From contig NC_079889.1 in NCBI RefSeq assembly GCF_029227915.1, positions 7,998,001 to 8,062,000 of the forward strand: DNA of 64,000 nt, in the 5' to 3' direction. The stretch comes from Hydractinia symbiolongicarpus (Eukaryota > Cnidaria > Hydrozoa > Anthoathecata > Hydractiniidae). The position numbers and the translations under genes were made by a program. The notes beneath the pieces are model-generated. The model saw nothing but the letters and a program-made list of their open reading frames with translations. It did no database searches and was not told the DNA's origin. Below are positions 12,301 to 24,019 of the stretch, in pieces (the first letter of the stretch is position 1; the number at the start of each line of letters is the position of its first letter).

Positions 12301-15152
12301 TATCAGGTTCAGTACAGTATAGTATTTCTTCCCAGTTTTCTAACGATGGTATTATCTTGAACGCCTTGGGTAGTTTTCCGGACCGATATTTACTGAGAAT
12401 TTCGCCAACACTAAAATAAAGAAGGAGAAGATTACACTTGCCTTTCTCCATTTGCTCATATAAGTCGACCACTCGTACAAAAATGGTTTTGTTTACAGCA
12501 CTACCAAGCATAAGAATTTCAAAATAAATGCCTGATTCGTTTCCCTAAATTATTGCCATCTTTAAAATCTCCATAAAAATCACTTATCATTTAGTCGTTT
12601 GGATAATTGGGAGGCACCTTGTATATTTCCCCACTTGGAATCATTTTTATTATTGAAACAATGTAAAGTTGAATGCAGGTAGAGAAAACCATCTGTTAAA
12701 ATAATATGAGATGATGGATAGGAGAAGCACAGTATTACAACATTACCTTTTAAAAACATTCACTACTTTTTCGTCCAACACCGGTCTTTCAGGAGCTTCT
12801 AAAACATACAATGGATGTTTTGCAAAGTACGACTACTTATGATGAAATATTGAAAAAAACTTTTGGTCATGTAAAGTGACTTCGAATATTAATGAAAACA
12901 GTAGTTCCTAGGAACATATATCTTTAACGTATAGCTTCAAAAATTATATAGCATCCAACGTATAATTTAATAAAATATATAGAGCTGCAAAATATATTTC
13001 ATGAAACTTTACGTTGAATGCTAAGCACTCAACGGATAGTTTCATAAAATACATAGCCTCCAATGTATATATATTTTAACCTATACCCTGCATTCCATCA
13101 TACAGAATTTAAGAAAATATGCAGCATTCAACGCAGAAACTAAATACACATTTTCTTTCGGTTCGTTTGAAGATCAGAAAGTTTCATAAAATAGATTAAG
13201 TACAGGAAAAAGTTTATTCTAAATTTTCTTATGTTCCTTCTTTTTTTAATGTCAGATCAGCAGTTTTTAAAATAATTACATGTGGCTAAAACTTTGTTCC
13301 ATATTCCCATTCCTGAAATGTTGTGTTTTTTTCTATGGTCAATTTCCTAAATATTTCACGAATTTTTTCCGGGCAAAAATTTATAGATTTCAAAGTATGG
13401 TTCAGACTAACCTGACATGTGACTCTGTATTTCTGTCTTTTTATCATTTATTTTTCCCATTATAATATCAGCCAAAGTTCTACGTTCTTTTGGTTCGGCA
13501 GACATGAAATCTTCGAGTGCTTTTTCATCTTCTTTATCAATTTGCTGATACATTAAAGGATGAAAATATAAATAGCAGTAGTTAGGAAAAAGCAGATATT
13601 TGAAAAACGAGGTGTTAAGGCATATAAATGGCGAAACAAAACAAAGGTTCAAGGGGCTCACAAATCGAAAGGTGTGAGTTGAACGTCTACCCAAAGTTTA
13701 CCCCGTTCTCCCATCGCTCTTAGTAGTAATCAGAAAATGTTACTTAAGTATAGTAAAGCCCTAAAACTACAGATAAGCATATTATACTCTACTGCGAAAT
13801 CAGTTCAAATTAGTTGAAAACACTTTATATTCTCCAAAAACAATGTCGGGTTGACATTTAGAATACACTTTTGGATTTGTGACTCAGAAAAACAGAAAAA
13901 AACTTACAAAATCTTCGTAATATTGTTCATCTGCATAATTTTCCGATTCATCGGATGACGATTCAGCTTTTGACGTTTTACCCAGGTATGTTTTCTCTTT
14001 TTGTGTTTTTTTAGTTTTGTGTTTGCTAACTGCGCCATATTCTTCTTCAAGATCATCCTGTTGAGCACGAGCTTGATCGAGAATTTTCTTTGACAATTTA
14101 TCACCAATGAACTGAAAAAACAAAAATGGTTAATACTGGATATTCACATGTACTAACTAATCAAATGTTTTCTAATAAAAATAGTACTGGAAAGATTGAT
14201 TTTGTGATAACGTACAGTTGAATTAACAACCTGTTTGATGCTGGATATTCACATGTACTAACTATTCAAATGTTTTCTAATAAAAATAGTACTGAAAAGA
14301 TTGATTTTGTGATAACGTACAGTTGAATTAACAACCTGTTTGATGCTGGATATTAACACAGTAACTGATCGAATTTGTCGCCAAAAAATATATTAAAATT
14401 TTCAGGAGTCCAAAATATCAACAGACGAGAGACTTGGGTAACCAAATTTATATAGCTCTAACAAAATGTAAAAAAATCCCACTTTTGCTTTAGTAATGAA
14501 AATAAATCTTTCCACATTGTCTCGAAGTAACGAAAAAGGTAAGAGTCATAAAATTTTAGGCCATACCTTGTTCAGAACAAAAGTTATTGAAAATTAAGCA
14601 AAAAAATTACTACCCCGCCGAGAAAGGGTTACTCAAATGGTCAGCAAAAACAGGTGTTCTCAGAAAAATAGTACCGTCTTAGCCGAAAAATTAATAAAAT
14701 CAGCAAATTTTCAACCTTGTCAATCATTTTTATGCTATACTATATTCTGCCAAGTTTCATCATCATAGCTTATGCCATTTAAAAGATACTTGAATGGCTT
14801 CATATAAATTCCCCTTAATCCACCCCTGACTAGGATATTTGATACCAAAAAATCTCAGTAAAACTATAGAATGTTAAAATGTTGAATGGAACTGTAATGA
14901 TTTTTTTTCGCTTATTTACCACAGGCCAAAATTAGGCCAATACAGTTAATAAAAATTAAAAATATTTAAGCGGGGAACAACTTGTCATAACAGTAAGTAC
15001 AAGACAGAAGAATATCTAACCTGTTCATCATCATCTTGTCTTTTTGAAGTTTCTCTGCTTTTTCTTCGTTTTTCTTTCACAATTTGTCCATTATCCAATA
15101 TCTCTTCAGTCAAACCTTTTCGTGATTTTTTCTCTGTTTTTATTTTGCCCAT
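6340..15152 (-). CDS. BYSL: Bystin, 40S ribosome biogenesis factor
   Basis: Bystin (yeast Enp1) acts in the nucleolus and cytoplasm in pre-40S maturation. Twelve exons on the minus strand: 15152-15021, 14111-13908, 13544-13412, 12798-12747, 12410-12228, 11787-11709, 11606-11541, 10015-9898, 9661-9571, 7241-7176, 6966-6894 and 6438-6340. They sum to 1296 nt, 431 aa, close to the human 437. All boundaries are GT/AG and phases match. The N-terminal third (exons 1-3) is charged and poorly conserved. The conserved domain starts with the block [20 protein letters not shown] in exon 5 and runs through [20 protein letters not shown] and [19 protein letters not shown]. The stop is TAA at 6342-6340. 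Introns carry a Tigger-derived element, Helitron-like insertions and a 105-bp duplication; none interrupts an exon, so the gene looks intact. Confidence 0.96.
8190..8640 (+). repeat. Dispersed repeat, copy 1, in bystin intron 9
   Basis: Two diverged halves each contain a GGCTGTTTCCTGTG-like word, a T-run with AAGGGTA, and a TGTACTAAGCG word. A reverse-oriented relative lies at about 56150-56550, sharing GTAACGACAGGCTGTTT and ACCGAAG words. Ends and class are not clear; a decayed non-autonomous element is likely. Confidence 0.6.
8907..8938 (+). mobile_element. Helitron-like 3' terminus (hairpin plus CTAG)
   Basis: CCCGGCG (8907-8913) pairs with CGCCGGG (8920-8926) around a 6-nt loop, and 12 nt later the sequence ends in CTAG followed by T. 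A subterminal hairpin followed by CTRR and a T target base is the Helitron 3' signature. The 5' end of this copy was not found. A second element begins immediately after. Confidence 0.55.
8939..9035 (+). mobile_element. Short non-autonomous Helitron-like element A (97 bp), bystin intron 9
   Basis: Begins TCTATCTTATAATATGTCTG and ends with a CCCGT...ACGGG hairpin followed by CATCGACTAG and T. Two relatives (12107-12214 and 45926-46042) share the TATAATA start, a GTCTGT word, the CCCGTGGA hairpin arm and the ACGACTAG end. No coding capacity. Helitron family is inferred from the TC...CTAG ends and the hairpin. Confidence 0.65.
10075..10901 (+). mobile_element. Internally deleted Tigger/pogo transposon (827 bp), bystin intron 7
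   Basis: Terminal inverted repeats CAGTAGAGTCTCCATAACTC (from 10075) and CAGAAGAGTCTCCATAACTC (reading back from 10901) are flanked by TA at 10073-10074 and 10902-10903. Extra ACTCGAAC words repeat near both ends. Inside is a broken transposase fragment (10463-10745). It inserted in the intron between bystin exons 7 and 8, antisense to the gene. Confidence 0.88.
10463..10745 (+). pseudogene. Remnant of pogo/Tigger transposase: CENP-B-type HTH start and acidic tail
   Basis: From ATG at 10463 the frame encodes a basic start and the block [20 protein letters not shown], matching the first helices of the CENP-B N-terminal HTH typical of pogo-group transposases. The frame then shifts and stops at 10618. 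An overlapping frame to 10745 includes [11 protein letters not shown], like the short motif near the C-terminus of such proteins. The catalytic DDE region is absent, so the element cannot mobilise itself. Confidence 0.7.
12107..12214 (+). mobile_element. Short non-autonomous Helitron-like element B (108 bp), bystin intron 5
   Basis: Begins TCTTTATAATATAAACCGTC, has two GTCTGT words, and ends in the hairpin CCCGTG (12185-12190) with CACGGG (12198-12203), then TTGACGACTAG and T. The right end lies 13 nt from the exon 5 splice donor (GT at 12227-12226 on the minus strand), so the insertion came close to a splice site without breaking it. Confidence 0.75.
14138..14347. repeat. 105-bp direct tandem duplication in bystin intron 1
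   Basis: The stretch starting GGATATTCACATGTACTAAC at 14138 repeats from 14243 with about two mismatches. It lies just upstream (in transcript sense) of the exon 2 acceptor at 14112-14113, so it duplicates intron sequence near the branch-point area. High identity suggests a recent event. Confidence 0.92.
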
Positions 15153-17397
15153 CCTATATATTATGCTGAAACAAATTCAAACACCATGACGAAATGTACT
15201 TAACAGAATGGATTTCCAGTAAAAATGCTAGTGTATTTATTGTACCGAAATCAGCTGTTCTGATTTGTGAGTTGTAGGGAAGACATCCTCTGACCAAAAT
15301 TTTTGTCCCACAACAGAATGATTGAGAATAATAAGTACTACGGTATATTTCAGGGCTTTTATAGGACATATTTTTTGAAAATTTGGTCAGAGTATGTCTT
15401 CTTCACTGAAAACTCCTAATTTTGGAATTTATTGAAATATTATTCGTATTCGAAAATATTCATGGACTTTAGTGCCTAAAATTTTTTTTAAAAGCTTTTT
15501 TTTGTGAAGATATTCACATTTCAAAATTCTTATCGTGCTGCATAAAATCTCAATGTTATATTCATATCATAGCAAATTTTTGTATTTTTCTTACCAGTAA
15601 TTTTAAAACTGTTAGGAGATATGCATTCAAACCTTACCAATGTATAGATGTAACAGAGGAGAATTCATTAACAGGAAAAAAAATAACAAAATGAAGAATT
15701 TTTAGTGATGATTCTATAACTTAAAATTCAATACATTCTCAATCAAATTATATGCAACAAACTTTTATAACAACAAAACAAAGAAAAACATTTTTGTTTA
15801 TTTACAAAAACCATTTCTAAAGGAATAAATAAACCTAAATAGTAGAAACATAAATTAACATAAATTAACATATTTATAAATTGCAGTTATGTTACACTGT
15901 ATCAAACTTTTTACAAACATTAAATCTATCTTAATTTATAAATCCTACTGCAACCACTTTAAATCTTCCACCCGTTCAATTAAAATATTATAAATAGCTA
16001 CAAAAGAAAAATTTTGGTGACCTACACTAAAAAAATGAATTTTCATTTTTACAACTACACTATAATATGAGCACCTTAAAACTCCTATGTGGTTCAAGAA
16101 GTTAAAGTAAATAAAAAACAAAACAAAAAATTAAACAGATTAAAAAGAAAAAATGGAATATTTTTATATTTTCTAGAGCTCCATTTTGCTATTTAGAAGG
16201 TCCCGCTAAAATGTATACACAGACCCTATCATATCAGGCAAAAGTAAGAAAAATTTTCTACATATGAAAATTTACCCGTTAAATATTTTTTCACAACAAA
16301 AGATTTTTACCTACATTGTGCTGATAGTTGAAGCACCTAAGGAAAAGGAGTTTTTTTTCTTTCTTCTCCTAATAAAAATGTTTACTTGAAAGAAAACATT
16401 CCTTAAGAATATTTTTTTTTAAAATGGACTTTAACCATACTTAAGAAGCTGTTTAATACCTTGTTAGCTAATATTGGCATTCAATTTTTATGTTATGACA
16501 ATAATGGGCAGGAATATTAACAACTGGAAACTAATGCCAATAAAGGCCTGTACAATTTTATAATTATCAAGTGTTACTAATATTATTTAAGCTGTTTATA
16601 TAATCTACTCAGCTATCTCATTTTTAATCACTGTAAAAATTTGGTGTAAAATTATGCAATGCATATAAAAATAATAAATAATGTAATAAATTTGCTGAAC
16701 ATCTCAATATAACACCAAAATAAAACACATAGACCAAGAAAGTTGGATTTATGACCAGGGAATATTTGAATTTTTTTAAAGCAAAGTTGATTTTAAGCCC
16801 AAATAAGCACACATGCGCTCCAACGGACTAATCTCAGGCAAAAAAGAAATTTTATTGCAAATAATAATCACATAGCATGTGAGTTATTAAAGTAACGAAT
16901 CAAACCTAAATTTACCAATCAACTAAAAATTAAGCTTAATTAGGTGGAGGCCTCCTAATAAAGTCCGTGCATTAAGTTTAATTGTTCATAAAAATAAATT
17001 TGTAAATTGTGTTACATTTCTGAGGCTAAAGCATGTAAACTAGATAATCAACTTTCCATAAGACCTTAACCACGTTTATTATAAAAGATTTGAGCTCCTC
17101 AAATCGTCAAGAAGGTTTGACATGGATTTTTTCAAACATAAGGAAGTATACTGGATATTTTATTTTAACCTACAAAAAAAGATATCTTTATCATTTTTAA
17201 TACAAATATTCACAATGCTGAAACTTTAAAATCTTATTAAACTTGGTAAAACATTCAACTGTGTTTGATTGTAAAAATTATGTGAAAAATTTAGTTAGTT
17301 AGTTATGTGTGCTTTTCGTATCGATGCGACCAAACAATTTTGTATTTACAACATGTAATAGGATCAGCATGTGAAAGAAACATGCGCTTGCCTTTCT
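15153..17397. other. Intergenic region between bystin 5' end and KIF17 3' end
   Basis: AT-rich with no supportable ORF. It contains the bystin promoter (just above 15152) and the KIF17 3' UTR. TTTATT at 17075-17080 is AATAAA on the minus strand, about 320 nt past the KIF17 stop, and is a candidate poly(A) signal. Confidence 0.5.
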
Positions 17398-20300
17398 TTA
17401 CACATCCCTACTTTTTGCTTTCTTTTTCTTTATTACTGGCAAAGCTTCTAATTTGTGCGGCCTTCTTTGTGGTTCCGAAAAAAGATTCATTGGCTCATAC
17501 GGGGTATACACTTTAGCAAGGTTGCTTCCGCTACTATCAATCTTGTCAGTCTTGTGGTCATATGTTGAATTACTACTTGATGACAGAAGTTTATCAGCCC
17601 TCTTAGGTTTGAAGTAATTATTTGAATATTCTTCATTGACGGTATTGTGAAGATGATTAGCAAAGTCATCATTATTGGCGCGTTCATGATAGTCTACATT
17701 CTCTTGCATGGATTCACTTTGACGTAAGGAGGAGAGATTTTCTTTACCTGGTCCTGTTTTGGGCAAGCTAGTTTTTTCGATTTTTAGTTCAGGCACAATC
17801 CAAGTTTCAGATTCTTCATCGTATTCACTCAACACTTTCATTCTGTCCAAATTATAGTAATTACAGTCGCGTCTTATCGTGGGTTGAATCTTATGTAAAA
17901 TTTTATCTTGCAATGCGATTTGTTTTTCAAGCCTTCTTATGGTATCCAGATAATCCACTCTTTCTGCTTGAAACTCTCCTTGCAAATCAGTGATCTCAAT
18001 AGCTGATGCTTTAACTTCTGTTTCTAATTCAGTAATTCTGCTATTTTTTACCTTTATTTCATCTTGTAAATTATCATAGACCTTAACCATGATTCCTAAA
18101 ATAAATACAAGATCCAATAAAAGTGTATAGAAGTGTTTGTTACGATCATAAAAGCTAATCTTGATGAAGCATCTTCAACACTGTTTTAAATACCTACATT
18201 TCTTAAATATTCACAAACCGATTTGTTCAAAGTATGTCTTAGAGTGCATTATAAAAGTAAAATAATGAACCACAAAAACAAAGATGTAAAAGTCACATTT
18301 CAGTAGTTTTGACTCATTGATGACACCTATGTGAAGTAAAATTAAAGCATTAGAATGCTTAGAGTAACAGACACCAAACCTTTCCTTACATTGAGAAACT
18401 TATACGGACATAAAAACAAAAAACAAAGCCTACCTTCTCCTTCCCATTTTTGTATTTCTTTTACCATTTTTTTCTGTCTTGCCACAGCATGATCTTTTCG
18501 TTGTTTGTGTTTTCGTTTTAGTTCTTCTTTGGCTATTTTATCCTCCTGTGTCTCATTACCAACTAATTGTTCCTATAAGTTTAACAGCGAAGCAGTAAAT
18601 AAAAAATGAAAAACAGGTAAAAAGATTGTTGTTCTCATTGTTAGTTATTAAAGGTATCCAAAGTCTTAGCACAAAATTTCTTCAGTTATTTCTAAGTTTT
18701 TAGCTGCATACATGTTTGGAATACTCTCTTCTGATATGTAGCATAACCCTAACTTATTGACTTACTTGAAGTGTTGTCAGTCTTTTGACCGCTTCTTCTT
18801 GTATATGTGCAGCAACATTACTGACAGCACCTGCCACAAAACCTTTTCTTGATGGGCTCTCCCCAGGTGTAGCACGTATGTCTGGCTTTTCAAAATCTTT
18901 ACCATGTTTGGAAATGGATACAGACATATTTGGACCAGATCCATAAGAGGTAGCCTAAATAAGAGAAAATGTGGTGTGGTGAAAATGTCGACTTAAATCA
19001 GAAAAGAAACATTCAAGTAAAGTAAATTTTTCTCATAATTCTTTATAATTTTCTAAGAAGATAAAGTTAAATAAAAATAAATTATACCAGTTTGTCTTTT
19101 AACATTCCTAACCCTTTTGCAGCATATCCACGAAGCAACGATGGGGAATCAGAACGAGTTAAGGCTTTTGGTGACTCTGGTCGTTTGGGTGAGCTTTTAG
19201 GTGGTACTACTTTTGAAGTTTCAGCCTGAGACAAAGTACTCTTCTGATGAGAGGTGTTAACTTTTTCAGAATGGACAGTTTTCTCAGCCTTATCAGGTTG
19301 AATAATTTTCTCAATCGTTTTGGTTTCCTCTTTACTATCTTTAGTGGCATTAGGTGTCTTCTGTGTTTTGCCTGGTGATAATTTCTACAATGTAAACAAA
19401 TCGATACTAAATCAGTACTTACAGCTACCATCTTTAGCTTGCAGAAATATGCATGGAATAATTAAATTTTGTGTCAAGTCTGTGAATTTGTGGGGAGGGG
19501 ATGCAGATTGTTCTACAGGTCATCTTGCTAGTTATAATACAAATAAAAACAGATTTGCAGGACAGTGAATTGAACTGTTGGTAGGAATATTTTGAAATAA
19601 ATTGGTTCATATTAGTGGTTAAAAATTGCAAAGGTTACACTGTTAAAATCTGTAAACCTCACAATTTGACATTTTATAGACAATAAAACAACAACAAACA
19701 TCAAAACATATTACCTCAGGAACAGAAGACGTGTCTTCACTAACTTCAGTCGAATCTGCTGCTGCAGCTTTAGCCTGAAAGTCTGCAAGTATTGCTTCTG
19801 CATCCTCATCTTTAAAGCCTTCTATTTTCGATGTCTTGGTTTGTAGTGTGCAACTTAAATCTTTTTGCAGCTTTTCAACTTCCTCAGCTATGTCAAAGAA
19901 TTATTGTGTACATGACAAAACTGCAAATTTTACAAAAAAAGGAATTTAAAAAATAATAAAAATAGGAGCATGAGCAGGAGCCCTAACTCCAAATACCATG
20001 TGATTTAATGCCATTTTGAAGCTTTTTAAATTTTTGCCATACTTGACAGTTACATTTAAAGTTTAATAAAACAAAAACGATGAAAGTTAAACTTAAAGGT
20101 TTTTTACGCTAACGGAAACACCATCAATTAAATAACTAAGCGCATATGTAATAAATGCAGAAGATGTAATAAGATAACTGCTTAATTTGGAAATAAAGAT
20201 AACAGAAACAAGCAATTAATGAAAATATAGTTTTTTTAAATTCATCATTTTTTCCGTACCCTGATTTGTAAAAAATCAGGGTACATTTACACTTGTGAAT

Positions 20301-23300
20301 TGCAAAATGCTCATTCCAACACTTTAACAAGCAAACATTGTAAGTGCAGCATGATAAATTCTGGAATATAATTTAAGTCAATGGGCATCAAAATAGGCAA
20401 AATTTCATGCTAATTTTGTGCAAATAAAGGACCTTTTACGCTTTTTTACTTATAACCTCTGCAAAACCAGCAACGGTTGAGAAGATCTAAGAAGGCATTT
20501 GTCATAACAAAATAACTGTAAAAAAATAAAATGTGGACACTAAAACCTACCTAATTTTTGTTTGTTGAGCTGTTCATCTTCATATTTCTGTTGCATAGCT
20601 TTCAGCTTTCCTTCATATTCCTTTTTAATTTTCTCCATTTCTTGATCAATAAAGGATGAGGACTTCACGGGAGGTGGAGGACGCTCAGGTTTATTCTGAA
20701 CAGCTCCTTGCGTTACTGATGCACCACTTAAACCAAGTTGTGCTAAAAAATTACAAAAATATTAGAAAAAATTATACTAATAACACGACACATTAGTTAT
20801 TCAGTATTGTATAAAAGCTACAAAACACATCTAAACCTCTTGATAGGTATATATACAAGTGTAAGTAAGAAAGAAAGCAAGCATAATTTGTAAATAACAT
20901 ACCAATAATTTCAGGACTCATATTCAGTTGCCCAGTCAGCAATTTCTTTAGCATCGTAATTTCATCTTGATATTGTCGAAGTAAGGCATCTTTGGGATCT
21001 TCGTTAATTTTGGGCTTGTTTTTGATGTTTTTGGCACGATTTGCATAACGCAAAGTGCTTAACGTCTCATCGTAGTTGTTGTCAGCAGGACTGATACAAG
21101 CAACCATTAATGTTTTGGTGTTGCCTCCAAGGGAATCCTGTACAGTAAAATGTAATATACATCACTTGTCCTTAGCCAGTGAAAAAATCACTGGGTTGCT
21201 TGTTACAGATATTTTGGTCCTATTACAAATTTTGCTTTATTACAAATTACTACTGTCAGAAAAACAAGTCAAATCAGAATTGACAGATTAAAAAAATCTA
21301 AAGCCTCTGAATACTTAACATTACCTGCAAAAGACGAGTCAACTTTGAATCTCGGTAAGGAATATGTTTTGATTTACCATCAACCAACGCAGAAATGACA
21401 TTACCAAGTGCAGAGAGTGACAAATTAATTTTTGTGGCTTCTTTCAAACGATCACCTTTTGTAGCAGATTAAAAAAGGAAAGTTAATCTATTTTTATACA
21501 CACATAAATAGCACAAAAAATGCAACCACAAAAAATGCAACCACAAAAAATGGTGCTAGAAAAAACCAGATGACAATAATCCAGGCCTATCAAGAAGGGG
21601 AGAGCAACAGCTCTTGCTCACGCAAAGGCTTGGCCAATTCTGAGAAATGAGAAACTAGCTGAGCCATTAATTGCTCCCCCAATTCCAAAAAAAGTTTTTC
21701 TGCCTGAGCAATATCAATTTATCTCACATGAAAATCAATGTTCTCCTTCTTTTTATTTACAGTAAAAAAGAACCAAAATATATAAAAAAGATAAAATAAA
21801 ATAGATAAAAAAGACTGTGATAAATATGCGTTTATAAACTTATTCTATTTATTCAAATTTCTCGCCCAGTCTAGATTATTGTAATATTGGAAGAGCGATT
21901 TATTGCTCAGGCATTATTTTCTTACTGATAGGCCTGATAATCAGTTCTTAACAAAGGTTATGAATTAGTTAAGTGGGTTTAACAGTTCGTTTTTTACTTA
22001 AAACTGTAGTGAGTATAGAGTTCAACATTTGCACTTTTGCAAATTTAAAAACACTGACGATGTCTCAAGTGATTCAACAGAGGGAAGAATGAAAAAAAAT
22101 ATTTTTTTTTGTAAGTATCAAAAGAAAAAATCTCAGCCGTGCTTATGAAAAAATCGTTAAAAGCTTTTAGATTCTGTCCTTGACATAGATTGATCTATAA
22201 CCCAACAACTGTTGTTTTTGATTATTCCTTGCTACTATTATTCACCTAGTGTAAGATACATAGCCACTGAAAGTCTAAGCGTTTGAGCTAAAGAAATAAT
22301 TTTTTCCTTAAAAACTTATTTTTTCAATCTGTGTCTTGATATAATTTTAGACTGAAATGGGATAGTCAATTATAATAATTACATACACAGGTTTTTTTTG
22401 GTTGATTGTTTGGTTGGTCATTCAGCTCACTATATTTAAACTTCCTAATATCCTAATAATAGGTTATCAGAACTGTACCTGAAGCACCCGTTTTCGCTTG
22501 TCGTTCACTTCCAGCCAAATCTACAAGATTTAATTTTCCAGCTCGTATATGCTCTTCCCCGTCTGCTCCAGTTTCACAAGTTTCAACATAAATTGTAAAT
22601 ATAGAGTGTGAACGAGATGAGTCAGCATTCATTAAAGTAGCACCCACAGACCTCATTTGAGAGCCTCGATCCATTACTTTTTCCATGTCACGTACATTGT
22701 GGCAGGTCACCATCGAGAGATCCTTTACATAAACACCACGATCTGGGTTTTCTTTTACTTCAAGCTTTTGCTTGTGATCTTTTACCTTAGGACAAAGAAT
22801 GGAATACACTAATTAAGGAATGTAAAGAAATAGCAAACTGTTAATTGCACAGCTAAAAAAATTATCTTCGGACATAGGGGTATTTAGGGTTTGTGAAGCA
22901 TCGTTAGGGTATTGTTACATCATCTAACTGTTTTGTTTTATGCCTAGTAGACATTTCCACATTAAAATACTCCAAAACATCAAGAAATATGGAACATACA
23001 AGGAAAGGGGCAGTCATGTTTGAAAAAATGGAGGTATTAGAAAATTTTTACTGTGCCAGAAAAATTATTTAAATTGAATAGATTTTTGGAATAAGGGAGA
23101 TTAAGTTATTAAGAGTCCACTGTATATTATTGCCTAACAGGACCCCTGAGAAACAAAAAAGCCTGGAGCCAGGCCAGCCTTCATGGCAGAAAACTTATGT
23201 TATATCCTTTGTTATCGGAAAACTCACCAACAAATCACGAATGTCTTCATTATAAATTTCCAAATAAGAAGCATTGACTAAAAATTTAGCATTGTCGGAA

Positions 23301-24019
23301 ACCTGTATGCTTTCAAAAATGTGCTCAAAAGCACGTGGTATAATTCCACGCTGAGTAGGTGGATCTTCAATACCTAAAAAAAAGTTTTGTTTACTGAATT
23401 AGACACCTCCCATCCAGCATGCGATCACCTCCCATTTCACATATGCATAAATATTGAGATACTAAGGGCTGAAACTAAAAAATAAGACTCCAAAATTAAG
23501 CAACTGCCCAGACTCAAATTTGAGCAACAGAAGATAAGATCTGAACAATCTAACAAGCACCCTACAACTTTTTTTTTCTGATGAATAAAAACACTAAAAT
23601 GCAAAAATAAATTTTATTATTAAGCTTAGCAACTTTCTAGGTAGAAATTTAAAATTTCGTCCATGCCAATTTGGAGAAAACAGTTGCTAATACCAAAAAA
23701 CTGTTTTTTACATACCTTGCATAGTAAATGATTTACCACAACCTGTTTGTCCATATGCAAATACGGTCCCGTTGTATCCTTCAACACAGCCTTCCACAAG
23801 GGGGAAACATATATCTGCATAAATATTTTCAGTAATACTGTCAATAAAAAATACACCATCAAATGTAAATGCTTTAGGTGGCTGACTTTTATCATTTGGT
23901 TTTCGCAGCCTACACTGACCAATACTTCCATCCATTTCAATAACATTCTGACACTTCAGATTTTTCTCACGGTCATTCAGTGGTCGGCACCTAACAATAA
24001 CTTTCACAGCTTCTGCCAT
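17398..24019 (-). CDS. KIF17: Kinesin-2 family homodimeric motor KIF17 (OSM-3 type)
   Basis: Plus-end microtubule motor for ciliary (intraflagellar) and dendritic transport. Eleven exons: 24019-23716, 23373-23228, 22785-22479, 21455-21325, 21137-20903, 20742-20551, 19887-19715, 19384-19088, 18954-18766, 18572-18434 and 18095-17398. Total 2811 nt, 936 aa (human about 1030). The motor domain is residues 1 to about 335, with P-loop GQTGCGKS (about 91-98; Cys replaces the usual Ser/Ala), switch [10 protein letters not shown] and switch II DLAGSE. After [20 protein letters not shown] come a neck, a proline-rich stretch and a charged coiled coil (exons 6-7), a Ser/Lys/Pro-rich linker (exons 8-9), a second coiled coil and a tail with [13 protein letters not shown], a KIF17 tail motif. 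The last residues contain KKKKAKSRD, placed like the ciliary localisation/NLS motif of vertebrate KIF17. Start is the first ATG before the motor. Confidence 0.93.
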
